A stretch of DNA of 64,000 nucleotides from Rhodanobacter humi (GTDB lineage Bacteria; Pseudomonadota; Gammaproteobacteria; Xanthomonadales; Rhodanobacteraceae). Below the pieces are notes generated by a model. The model saw only the letters and a list, made by a program, of their open reading frames with translations, had not been told where the DNA came from and did no database searches. Position 1 is the stretch's first letter; every line of letters begins with the position of its first letter. Made by a program: the position numbers and the translations under genes. Below, in pieces: positions 29,267 through 37,697 of this stretch. The stretch lies in the NCBI RefSeq assembly GCF_041107455.1, contig NZ_JBGBPY010000001.1, positions 1,860,001-1,924,000 of the forward strand, read 5' to 3'.

Positions 29267-30073
29267 ATGAACAAGACCCTGATGGCCGCCCTGCTGCTGG
29301 CGGCATGCGCGAGCTTCGGCGCGCAGGCGCAAGACGCCAACGGCGCCACCAACAACGGCGGCTGGAGCGGTTCGGGCGAATTCGGCTTCGCCTCCGCCAC
29401 CGGCAACACCCGTTCGCAGAACGTCAACGCCAAGCTCGGCCTGAGCCAGGAAAACGAGCAGTGGAAGAACAGCTTCTTCCTCGACGTGCTGCGCACCAAG
29501 GTGCAGCAGAAGGTGATCGACCAGAACGGCAACACCATCAACGAATTCAACACCACCGCCAACCGCTACGACGGCGGCGCCTCGGTCGGCTACAAGCTCG
29601 ATCCGCGCAGCTACATCGTGGGCGCGGGCCGCTACGACCACGACCAGTTCGGCGCCAACCTGTGGCAGGGCGTGGTCTCGCTGGGCTACGGCTACATCGC
29701 GCTGAAGGACGCCCGCAACGAGCTGTCGTTCGAAATCGGTCCCGGTTACAAGAAGTACCGCCCGGCCGACCTCACCGTGGACATCGCCGGCGTCGTCACC
29801 AAGGAACGGCAGACGGTGCAGCACGAGGTGGTGGCCCGCGGCCTGGTCAACTACAAGTTCCGCCTCACCGACAATACCTCGTTCGAGGACACGTTCCTGA
29901 CGGAAGCGGGCTCCAAGAACACCTACCTGCAGAACGACGCCGGCCTCGCCGTCAGCATGACCAAGAAACTGGCGCTGAAGGTGGGCTTCCAGGTGCGCCG
30001 CAACAGCGACGTGCTGCCCGGCATCCGGAAGACCGACACGCTGACCACCACCAACCTGGTCTACAACTTCTGA
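29267..30073 (+). CDS. DUF481 (YdiY-type) outer-membrane protein
   Basis: This 268-residue protein has a signal peptide (MNKTLMAALLLAACASFGAQAQ). A beta-barrel domain follows, opening GWSGSGEFGFASATGNTRSQN, the DUF481 signature, with alternating amphipathic strands to the terminal LVYNF. Aromatic C-terminal Phe fits BAM-dependent insertion. The function is unknown; E. coli YdiY is acid-inducible. It is monocistronic with a strong terminator. Confidence 0.9.
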   Translation: MNKTLMAALLLAACASFGAQAQDANGATNNGGWSGSGEFGFASATGNTRSQNVNAKLGLSQENEQWKNSFFLDVLRTKVQQKVIDQNGNTINEFNTTANRYDGGASVGYKLDPRSYIVGAGRYDHDQFGANLWQGVVSLGYGYIALKDARNELSFEIGPGYKKYRPADLTVDIAGVVTKERQTVQHEVVARGLVNYKFRLTDNTSFEDTFLTEAGSKNTYLQNDAGLAVSMTKKLALKVGFQVRRNSDVLPGIRKTDTLTTTNLVYNF

Positions 30074-30097
30074 GGGTTGGGATTCGGGAAGCATCGA

Positions 30098-30132
30098 CGG
30101 CCCCCGCCTTCGGCGGGGGCCGTTTTCGTTTC
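30098..30132 (+). terminator. Strong Rho-independent terminator after the DUF481 gene
   Basis: Stem CGGCCCCCGCC (30098-30108) pairs with 30112-30122 around a TTC loop and is followed by TTTTCGTTTC. It is oriented for the plus-strand gene and sits 16 bases from the hemC stop on the other strand. Confidence 0.92.
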
Positions 30133-30137
30133 GGTGT

Positions 30138-31049
30138 CTATGCGCCCAGGAACTCCGCGGCGCCCTGCGCGAACAGCGCCGCGGCCACCGCGCGGCCCAG
30201 CGCCTCGGCATCCTCGCCGTCCGCCTGCGCGTGCAGCAGGCGGCCGCTGGCCGCGTCGCCCACCAGTCCGCGCAGGTGCAGGCCGCGTTCGGTGAGCGTG
30301 CACCATGCGCCCACCGGCACCGTACAGCTGCCGCCCAGCGCCTGGTTCATCGCGCGCTCGGCGCCGACCTCCTGCCGCGTGTCGGCGTCGTCCAGCACCG
30401 CGAGCAGGGCCAGCGTGGCCGGCTGGTCGGCGCGCGCCTCGATCGCGATCGCCGCCTGCCCCGGTGCCGGCAGCCAGTCCGGCGCGGCCAGCCGGCTGCG
30501 GATGCGCGCGGCCAGGCCCAGCCGCTCCAGCCCCGCGCAGGCCAGCACGATCGCGTCGTAACGGCCGGCATCCAGCTTCGCCAGCCGCGTGCCCACGTTG
30601 CCGCGCAAATCCAGCAGTTCCAGGTCCGGCCGCAGCGCGCGCAGCTGCGCCTGCCGGCGCAGCGAGGACGTGCCCACCTTCGCGCCCGGCGGCAAGGTGG
30701 CGAGGTCGGCACAGTCGTTGCTGACGAAGGCGTCCGCCGCATCCGCGCGCGGCAGGATCGCCGGCAGCGCGAAACCCGGCTCCAGTTCGGCCGGCACATC
30801 CTTCAGCGAATGCACGGCGAGGTCGGCGCGGCCTTCCAGCATCGCCACTTCCAGTTCCTTCAGGAACAGCCCCTTGCCGCCGATCGTCGCCAGTGGCTGG
30901 TCGAGGATCTCGTCGCCGCGGGTGGACAGCGGCACCAGCTCCACCGCCAGCCCCGGATGCGCCGCGCGCAGCAGCGCCGCCACGTGCTCGGCCTGCCACA
31001 GCGCGAGCGCGCTCTTGCGGGTGGCGATGCGCAAGGTGTTCGGGGTCAT
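30138..31049 (-). CDS. hemC: Hydroxymethylbilane synthase
   Basis: HemC polymerises four porphobilinogens to hydroxymethylbilane in haem synthesis. The 303-residue protein begins [19 protein letters not shown]. It shows [18 protein letters not shown], and the cofactor-attachment cysteine in [10 protein letters not shown], where dipyrromethane is bound. GGAG precedes the ATG. It follows algR, as in Pseudomonas, but no hemD follows; the next gene converges. Confidence 0.96.
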   Translation of the reverse strand: MTPNTLRIATRKSALALWQAEHVAALLRAAHPGLAVELVPLSTRGDEILDQPLATIGGKGLFLKELEVAMLEGRADLAVHSLKDVPAELEPGFALPAILPRADAADAFVSNDCADLATLPPGAKVGTSSLRRQAQLRALRPDLELLDLRGNVGTRLAKLDAGRYDAIVLACAGLERLGLAARIRSRLAAPDWLPAPGQAAIAIEARADQPATLALLAVLDDADTRQEVGAERAMNQALGGSCTVPVGAWCTLTERGLHLRGLVGDAASGRLLHAQADGEDAEALGRAVAAALFAQGAAEFLGA

Positions 31050-31141
31050 GCGGGCTCCACGGTCTGGCTTGTGCGCCATTGTCGCCGATGCAGCGATGGC
31101 TGCGCAGGCAGCGACGAATCGACGCGCCGCGCAACCAGCGT

Positions 31142-31852
31142 TCACCCCATCCTGAGCAGCTTGCGCAGCGCCGGCAGGTTGCGCCGGCTCACCTCGGGGC
31201 TGAAGTCGGTGCCGGCGAGGCGGGCCAGCACGCGGCCGTCGGACAGCGGTTTCAGGCCCAGCAGGCGGGCGGGCGGCACCAGGCAGTTGCGGTGCAGGCG
31301 GATCAACTGTTCGGGGTAGGCCTCCTCCAGCTGGCGCAGCGATTCGTCGATCAGCAGCTCGCCGCCGGTGTGCCGCACGCACACGTACTTCTCCTCGGCG
31401 AGCAGGCAGATCACCTCGTCCAGCGCCACGCGCACCTGCTCGTCGCGCACGCGCGCGTGCAGCCACGCGGTGGCGGCACGCGGCGCGTCCGCCAGTCGCT
31501 TGCGCGCGCGCTGCAGCGCCCCGCGCAGGCGTTCCAGCCGCACCGGCTTCAGCAGGTAATCCACCGCGTCCAGCTCGAAGGCGTGCAGCGCGTGGTTCTC
31601 GTAGGCGGTGCAGAACACCACCTGCGGCCGCGCGCGTCCGGCCAGCCGCGCGGCCAGCGCCAGGCCGTCGAGGCCGGGCATGTTGATGTCGAGCAGCAGC
31701 AGGTCGGGCTGCAGTTCGGCGAGCGCGGCAAGCGCGGCCTCGCCGTCGCCCACGCTGCCGGCCAGCTCGGCGCCTTCGCACTCGCCCAGCAGCGTGGCGA
31801 GGCGCATGCGCGCCAGCGGTTCGTCATCGACGATCAGCACGCGCATCGTCAT
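31142..31852 (-). CDS. algR: LytTR response regulator, AlgR-type
   Basis: This 236-residue regulator has a receiver domain with the acidic pair near residues 9-10 and the phospho-acceptor Asp55 in [14 protein letters not shown] LytTR DNA-binding domain follows ([26 protein letters not shown]). In Pseudomonas AlgR controls alginate, type IV pili and twitching. Its start lies inside the 3' end of the kinase gene (29-base overlap), so the two are coupled. Confidence 0.92.
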   Translation of the reverse strand: MTMRVLIVDDEPLARMRLATLLGECEGAELAGSVGDGEAALAALAELQPDLLLLDINMPGLDGLALAARLAGRARPQVVFCTAYENHALHAFELDAVDYLLKPVRLERLRGALQRARKRLADAPRAATAWLHARVRDEQVRVALDEVICLLAEEKYVCVRHTGGELLIDESLRQLEEAYPEQLIRLHRNCLVPPARLLGLKPLSDGRVLARLAGTDFSPEVSRRNLPALRKLLRMG

Positions 31853-32906
31853 TCCCCTTCGTCTCGAACGGCAGCCGCAGGCTCACCACGTAGCGCTCGC
31901 CCTGCGCCCCCGCCTGCACCGCGGCGCGCGGGCCGTAGCGGAACGCCACGCGCCGGCGCACGTTGTCCAGGCCATGGCCGTTGCCACTGCGGGCGGGCGC
32001 GGACGACAACGGGTTGGCGATCTCGATCACGATGGCTGCGCCGTCGCGCCGCCCGCGCAACGTCACCGTGCCGCCTTCGCGCAGCGGCTGGATGCCGTGG
32101 CGCACCGCGTTCTCCACCAGCGGCTGCAACAGCAGGCGCGGCAGCGGGAACGCCTGCGGCAGGTCGTCCAGTGCGCGCTCGACGCGCAGGCGTTCGCCCA
32201 GGCGCAGCTGCTCGATCGCGAGGTAGCGGTCGAGCAGGGCCAGTTCCTCGCCCAACGTGCCGTCGCCCCGTTCGTCCAGGCCCTCGTGCTGGCCCAGTGC
32301 GGCGCGGAACAGCTCGGCCAGGTCCTCCACCGTGCGCTCGGCCGCTGCCGGGTCGAGCGGGATCAGCGCCGCCACGGTGTTCATGCTGTTGAACAGGAAG
32401 TGCGGGCGGATGCGCGCCTGCAACGCCTCCACCTGCGCCCGGCTCACCGCGGCGAGGCGCAGCCGCCACTGCGCGGCCACGTAGAAGTAGCGCAGGATCG
32501 CCGCGCCGAGCAGGGCGGCGATCAGCACGTTGTCGCGCACGAAGGCCGCCGCGCCGTCGCGCAGCAGGCCCATTTGGAGCGCCTCGTCCAGCCCGTGCGC
32601 CATCCAGCTCGCCGCGCCCACGATCGGCATCATCAGCAACCACGCGGCAAGGTAGGGCAGGTGTCCCGGCAGCCGTTGCAGCCACGTGCGCAGCAGGCAC
32701 AGCACCACGCCGATCACCAGCGCCAGCCAGGTCACGAACAGGATGCCCACGCTGTAGCCGGAGAGGTCGCGATGGTCGCCCGCGGCCAGCCACACCACCG
32801 TCGCAGCCAGCGCGCCGGTCACCAGCAGGGTGAACAGCACCGGCAGGCTGCAGAAGTCCGGCAGCGGGCTGGGTTCGTCGGGGTGGCGAAAGAAGGGCTC
32901 GCGCAT
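31824..32906 (-). CDS. algZ: LytS-type sensor histidine kinase, AlgZ/FimS-like
   Basis: This 360-residue inner-membrane kinase has about four N-terminal helices. A His_kinase domain (PF06580) follows, with RPHFLFNSMNTVAALIP carrying the conserved His, then LVENAVRHGIQP (N box) and GNGHGLDNVRRR (G box). The partner is the overlapping AlgR. The order algZ-algR-hemC is a conserved gammaproteobacterial arrangement. The signal sensed is not known from sequence. Confidence 0.9.
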   Translation of the reverse strand: MREPFFRHPDEPSPLPDFCSLPVLFTLLVTGALAATVVWLAAGDHRDLSGYSVGILFVTWLALVIGVVLCLLRTWLQRLPGHLPYLAAWLLMMPIVGAASWMAHGLDEALQMGLLRDGAAAFVRDNVLIAALLGAAILRYFYVAAQWRLRLAAVSRAQVEALQARIRPHFLFNSMNTVAALIPLDPAAAERTVEDLAELFRAALGQHEGLDERGDGTLGEELALLDRYLAIEQLRLGERLRVERALDDLPQAFPLPRLLLQPLVENAVRHGIQPLREGGTVTLRGRRDGAAIVIEIANPLSSAPARSGNGHGLDNVRRRVAFRYGPRAAVQAGAQGERYVVSLRLPFETKGNDDARADRR

Positions 32907-32936
32907 GCGCGCAGTATGCCGCAGCGTCGCGCCAGT

Positions 32937-33605
32937 TCAGCCCAATCTCGCGCCCAGCCAGCGGCGCAGGTCGGCGATTTCCTCGGCGCAGACCGCGTGC
33001 GCCATCGGATAGCTGTGCCAGTCCACGCGATAGCCCAGGCCTTGCAGCAGATCGCGGCTGGCACTGCCGCGCGGCGGGATCACCACCGGATCGAAGCTGC
33101 CGTGCGCCTGGAAGATTGGCACCGCCGCGTTCGCCGCGCTGCGCTCGGCGGCCAGCGTGTCGGCGATCGGCAGGTAGGTGGACAGCGCCACGATGCCAGC
33201 CAACCGCGATGCATGGCGCAAACCCGCGGCCAGCGCGATCGCGCCGCCCTGCGAGAAGCCGGCGAGGAAGATCCGCTCGTCGGGCACGCCACGCGCGTTC
33301 TCGCGCGCGATCAGCGCCTCGGTGGCGGCGATCGAGGCGCGGATGCCCGCCTCGTCCTGCTGCGCCAGCAAGTCGAAGCCGACGATGTCGTACCAGGCGC
33401 GCATCGGCATGCCGCCGTTCACCGTCACCGGCCGCACCGGCGCATGCGGAAACACGAAGCGCAGCGCCGGCCAGTCCGCCGCCACCAGCTCCGGCACGAT
33501 AGGCGCGAAATCGTGGCCGTCCGCACCCAGGCCGTGCAGCCAGATCACGCTGTAGCGGGGGCTGGCGGCGGTTTCGTGTTCGATGGCGGGGAGCAGCTCG
33601 GACAT
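32937..33605 (-). CDS. Carboxylesterase (phospholipase/carboxylesterase family)
   Basis: This 222-residue alpha/beta hydrolase of the PF02230 type has the entry motif VIWLHGLGADGHDF. The nucleophile is in LAGFSQGGAIAL, with Asp in HGSFDPVV and His in PMAHAVCAEE. It acts on short-chain esters or lysophospholipids. The ATG at 33605 fits family starts (MSELLPAIEHE), though no strong ribosome-binding site is seen. A GTG at 33632 is possible. Confidence 0.92.
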   Translation of the reverse strand: MSELLPAIEHETAASPRYSVIWLHGLGADGHDFAPIVPELVAADWPALRFVFPHAPVRPVTVNGGMPMRAWYDIVGFDLLAQQDEAGIRASIAATEALIARENARGVPDERIFLAGFSQGGAIALAAGLRHASRLAGIVALSTYLPIADTLAAERSAANAAVPIFQAHGSFDPVVIPPRGSASRDLLQGLGYRVDWHSYPMAHAVCAEEIADLRRWLGARLG

Positions 33606-33673
33606 GGTGGAGATCGCGGCGGAAAGACCCACAGCTTAGCGCCTGCCGAGCCCGCGATCTCCGCCTCCCTGCC

Positions 33674-34318
33674 TCAGGCCGCCGCGGCCAGCTGCGCCAG
33701 CGCCCGCTGGTGCGAGGCGTGGATGGTGTCGCGCTCCGGCACGGTGCCTGCAGCGAGGTGGCCGATCCATTCGTCGGTCGTCATCACCGCGGCGTAGCGC
33801 GACTGCTCCACCACCGCGAACACGCGGTGGATCTCCTCCGCCGTGGCGCTGCCGGCGCGGTTCGCATAGGGCACGCTGCCGGAGGCATCCATCAGGAATT
33901 CCACCGCCAGCCCCGCATCGAAGGCGTGCTTGATCGTGGTGTCGTTGCAGTTGTGGGTCATGTAGCCGGCCACGACGAGCGTGTCGATGCCGCTCGCGGC
34001 CAGCCACGCGGCGAGATCGGTGCCCGCGAACGCGCTGGGCAGCTTCTTCTGCACGAAGTGCTGGCGCGGCCGGCCGGCGACCACCTCGTGCAATTGCCAA
34101 CCATGCGTGCCTTCGGCAAACAGCGGGGCGTCGGCGGGTGCCATCTGCTGCACCACGACCACCGGGATGCCGGCGGCACGGGCGGCGTCCATCGCTTCAC
34201 CGATACGGCGCAACGAATCGGCGACCGGCGGATACGCGATGCGCAGGCCGCCGCTCTCGTATTCGTTCTGCACGTCGACCACGACGAGGGCGCGGCGCGG
34301 TTGCTGGACTTCGGTCAT
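33674..34318 (-). CDS. Isochorismatase-like cysteine hydrolase
   Basis: This 214-residue protein has the isochorismatase-family triad: Asp in VVVDVQNEY, Lys in QKKLPSAF, and Cys in AGYMTHNCNDTTIKHA. Relatives act as amidases (nicotinamidase, N-carbamoyl hydrolases), so the substrate is open. The ATG at 34318 begins MTEVQQPRRAL. It is divergent from a GlxA-type regulator, which may control it. Confidence 0.88.
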   Translation of the reverse strand: MTEVQQPRRALVVVDVQNEYESGGLRIAYPPVADSLRRIGEAMDAARAAGIPVVVVQQMAPADAPLFAEGTHGWQLHEVVAGRPRQHFVQKKLPSAFAGTDLAAWLAASGIDTLVVAGYMTHNCNDTTIKHAFDAGLAVEFLMDASGSVPYANRAGSATAEEIHRVFAVVEQSRYAAVMTTDEWIGHLAAGTVPERDTIHASHQRALAQLAAAA

Positions 34319-34449
34319 GGCGGCTCTTCCTCGAAGGCAGGGGACGGTTCGTCCCGGTGCCGCCATGATCCGCGTCCGCTCGATCCGGCGGCAGTGGCCC
34401 GAATGCCAGCTTTGGTTAGAATCGGGCCACACTGGTCGAGGGCATCCAC

Positions 34450-35406
34450 ATGACGACGAAGCAGCGCGTGGCGGTGGTGGCGTTCGACGGCATCCGGCCA
34501 TTCCACCTGTCGGTGCCGTGCGCGGTGTTCGGCGAGACCGCCGACGCGGAGCCGTCGCCGTTCGAGCTGCGCGTGTGCGCGGCCGAGCCGGGCGAACTGC
34601 GCAGCCAGGCCGGCTTCGGCATCGTGACCAAACACAGCCTGCGCGCGCTGGCCTGGGCCGACATCGTGGTGGTGCCGTCGTGGCGCGATCCGCACGAAAC
34701 GCCGCCCGCGCCGCTACTGGCCGCGCTGCGGCGGGCGCACGCGCGCGGCGCGCTGATCGTGGGCTTGTGCGTGGGCGCCTTCGTGCTGGCCGAGGCCGGC
34801 CTGCTCGACGGCCGCCGCGCCACCACGCACTGGCGTTGGGCCACGCGCTTCGCCGCGTGCTACCCGCAGGTGCGGCTCGATCCCGACGTGCTGTACGTGG
34901 ACGAGGGCGACGTGCTCACCTCGGCCGGCACCGCCGCCGGCATCGACTGCTGCCTGCACGTGCTGCGCCAGCGCCTGGGCGCGGAAGCGGCGAACCGCAT
35001 GGCGCGCACCCTGGTGGTGCCGCCGCACCGGCAGGGCAACCAGGCGCAATACATCGAGCAACCGGTGCTGGCCACGTCGCGCGACACGCCGCTGACCAAG
35101 ACGCTGGACTGGGCCGCGCGCCACCTCGACGCCGCGCACAGCCTCGACTCGCTGGCCGTGCGCGCCGCGATGAGCCGGCGCAGCTTCACCCGTCACTTCC
35201 GCCAGCACACCGGCACCACCGTGGGCCAGTGGCTGCTGACGCAGCGGCTGGCGCTGGCGCAACGGCTGCTGGAAACCACCGCGCAGCCGATCGAACGCAT
35301 CGCCGAACGCGCCGGCTTCGGCACGGCACTGTCCATGCGCCAGCACTTCGGCGCCGCGCTGCACACCACGCCGTCGCTGTACCGGCGCGAGTTCCGCGGG
35401 CGGTAA
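34450..35406 (+). CDS. GlxA/FtrA-family AraC regulator with DJ-1/PfpI domain
   Basis: This 318-residue regulator has an N-terminal DJ-1/PfpI-like domain (about 1-190; VGLCVGAFVLAEAGLLDG carries the nucleophile-elbow Cys). An AraC double helix-turn-helix follows (RSFTRHFRQHTG, IAERAGFGTALSMRQHF). Such proteins respond to nitrogenous or aldehyde signals. It is divergent from the isochorismatase-like hydrolase over 131 bases, suggesting local control of that gene. Confidence 0.92.
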   Translation: MTTKQRVAVVAFDGIRPFHLSVPCAVFGETADAEPSPFELRVCAAEPGELRSQAGFGIVTKHSLRALAWADIVVVPSWRDPHETPPAPLLAALRRAHARGALIVGLCVGAFVLAEAGLLDGRRATTHWRWATRFAACYPQVRLDPDVLYVDEGDVLTSAGTAAGIDCCLHVLRQRLGAEAANRMARTLVVPPHRQGNQAQYIEQPVLATSRDTPLTKTLDWAARHLDAAHSLDSLAVRAAMSRRSFTRHFRQHTGTTVGQWLLTQRLALAQRLLETTAQPIERIAERAGFGTALSMRQHFGAALHTTPSLYRREFRGR

Positions 35407-35410
35407 GAAG

Positions 35411-37564
35411 TTATTTCGTCGGCAAGCCCAGCTCCTGCGCGAAGAACGTCAGCATCAGCGCGGTGTTGCCCACGCGCTGCGAGAACGGTGCGCCGATGCC
35501 GTGGCCGGCGTTCATGCGGGTGAGCAGCAGGATCGGCGGCTGCGAGCTGCTGGCGTTCTGCAGGGCAGCGGCGAACTTGCGCGACTGCCACGGCGCCACG
35601 CGCGGGTCGTTCGCGCCGGTGGTGAGCAGCACCGCGGGATAGGCGGTGTGCGGCTTGACGTTCTGCAACGGCGAGTAGGCGAGCGTGGCCTTGAACTGCG
35701 CGGGATCGGCCACCGTGCCGTACTCGGGCACGTTGTAGGCGCCGTTCGCGAACTCGGTCTCGTGGCGGATCACGTCGTAGATGCCGACCATGCCCACCAC
35801 GGCGCGGTAGTCGCCCGGATGCTGCACGATCTGCGTGCCCATCAGCAGGCCGCCGTTGCTGCCGCCCAGCGCGCCCAGGTGGGTGCGGTCGGTCCAGTGC
35901 GTGGCGATGAGCGCCTTGGCCGCCGCATGAAAGTCGTCGAACACGTTCTGCTTGTGCAGTTTCTGGCCCTGCGCGTGCCACAGCTCACCGTTCTCGTTGC
36001 CGCCACGGAGGTTCGCGTAGGCGAGCACGCCGCCGCGTTCCAGCCAGGCCAGCTCGGCACCCACGAAATGCGGCGCCACGGGAATGTCGAAGCCGCCATA
36101 GCCGTACAGGATGGTCGGCCGCTGGCCGTTCGGCGTTACGCCTTTCATCGCCAGCACGGTGACGGGAATTTTCGTGCCGTCCTTCGACACACCGTCGATG
36201 CGGTGCGCCTCGATCTTCGAATAGTCGGCGGCGGCCTTCACCTCGAATACGGTCTTGAGCGTGCCGGATTTCGCATCGTATTCGGCCCAGCGCGAGGGCA
36301 GCGTCCAGCCGGCATAGCCGATCAGCGCGTGCGCCTGGCCCGCCTCGCCGGCGATGCCGCCGATGCCGATGCCGTGCGCGGGCAGCGGCAGGCGGCGCAC
36401 GAATTTCGCGGCGTGGTCGTATTGCTCCACCCACCAGTCCGGGCCCCAGCTGCGCACCACCAGGAAACCGTCGGCGATCGGCGCCACCCGCTGCAACGCG
36501 CCTTCGCGCTGGCCCAGCACCTCGCCGACCTTGCCGTTCGCGGCGACGGCGAGCAGCTTGCCACGCGGCGCGCCGGCGAAGCTGGCGACGAACAGGCGCT
36601 GGCCCACCCAGCCGGCGAAGCGCACGTCGGCGGCATCGCCCAGCACCTTTTTCCATGCCTCACCTTCGCGCAGCCACACCTCGGCCGGCCCACCGTCGCC
36701 CACGTTCGCCAGCACGGCGAGCTGCTTCGCGCCGGGCGAACTCAGCAGGCGGTATTCGGCCACCTTGGAGAAATCCTTGCCGAACACCGCGACGTCCTTC
36801 GCGGCCGGCTCGCCGAGCACGTGGTGCACCAGCGCGGCGTGGAACTGCACGACATTCTCACCCTTGGGCGGCGGCGGGAAGCGCACGTAGGTGAAGCCGC
36901 GCTCGTTCGCATCCCAGGCCACGCCCTGCGGCGTGGTGCCGCCACCGGCCCAGGGCAGGGCGTCGGGCAAGGTCTTGCCGCTCTGCACGTCGAGCACGTG
37001 GATCGTGGTGAGCTCACTGCCGCCCTCGGCGGTGCCGTAGGCGAGGTAGCGGCCGCTGGGCGAGGGCCAGTAGCCGGTGATCGCGGTGTTGCCGCCGTTC
37101 GCGTTGAGGTCCACCAGCACGCGCGCCGTGCCGTTCGGCCACGGCTGCGCGATCAGCTGCGGCTGCGCTTGCGGCGGTGTCTCCTGCATATAGAACAGCG
37201 TGCCGCCGGCCAGCAGCGGGCCGGAGCGGGTGGTGGAGGTGATCGCCAGCTCGCGCACGCGCGCGTTCATCGCCTGGCCGTCCGGCATCGTCGCCAGCAC
37301 CTGCTCGGTGTACGCGTTCTGCGCCTTGATCCAGGCCGCGACCGCGGGGTCGGCAGGGTTTTCCAGCCAGCGGTACGGATCCGCCACGGTGACGCCGTGC
37401 AGCACGCTGGCGTCGTCGTGCCGCGGCGTGGCGGGCGGTTCCGGCATGCGGCCGCCGATCAGCGACACGTCGCGTTGCGGAGGCGTGGGCATCTGCCGGG
37501 CATCGGCGATGCAGGCGGCCATGCCCGCGAACAACGCAAGCGACAGGGCAAGTACGGGGCGCAT
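35411..37564 (-). CDS. Prolyl oligopeptidase family serine peptidase (S9A), exported
   Basis: This 717-residue enzyme has an N-terminal signal (MRPVLALSLALFAGMAACIADA). The N-terminal POP segment includes VADPYRWLENPADPAVAAW, followed by a seven-bladed propeller and the catalytic domain. The nucleophile is in LGGSNGGLLMG, Asp in TTGANDPRVAP, and His in NAGHGIG. It cleaves short peptides after proline in the periplasm. The ATG at 37564 is supported by GGAGA. Cys18 might form an atypical lipobox (MAAC). It is divergent from another S9 peptidase. Confidence 0.94.
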   Translation of the reverse strand: MRPVLALSLALFAGMAACIADARQMPTPPQRDVSLIGGRMPEPPATPRHDDASVLHGVTVADPYRWLENPADPAVAAWIKAQNAYTEQVLATMPDGQAMNARVRELAITSTTRSGPLLAGGTLFYMQETPPQAQPQLIAQPWPNGTARVLVDLNANGGNTAITGYWPSPSGRYLAYGTAEGGSELTTIHVLDVQSGKTLPDALPWAGGGTTPQGVAWDANERGFTYVRFPPPPKGENVVQFHAALVHHVLGEPAAKDVAVFGKDFSKVAEYRLLSSPGAKQLAVLANVGDGGPAEVWLREGEAWKKVLGDAADVRFAGWVGQRLFVASFAGAPRGKLLAVAANGKVGEVLGQREGALQRVAPIADGFLVVRSWGPDWWVEQYDHAAKFVRRLPLPAHGIGIGGIAGEAGQAHALIGYAGWTLPSRWAEYDAKSGTLKTVFEVKAAADYSKIEAHRIDGVSKDGTKIPVTVLAMKGVTPNGQRPTILYGYGGFDIPVAPHFVGAELAWLERGGVLAYANLRGGNENGELWHAQGQKLHKQNVFDDFHAAAKALIATHWTDRTHLGALGGSNGGLLMGTQIVQHPGDYRAVVGMVGIYDVIRHETEFANGAYNVPEYGTVADPAQFKATLAYSPLQNVKPHTAYPAVLLTTGANDPRVAPWQSRKFAAALQNASSSQPPILLLTRMNAGHGIGAPFSQRVGNTALMLTFFAQELGLPTK

Positions 37565-37697
37565 GCGGATTCTCCGACCGTGGGACCGCCCCCGAGGGTA
37601 ACCCCGGCTCCCGGCCCATGCACCTGACTTTCGGCACAGGGGCGGCTGCGCCTTCGCCGCGCCCGGTATCCTGAAGTTTTCCCCGCCAGGAACTCCC

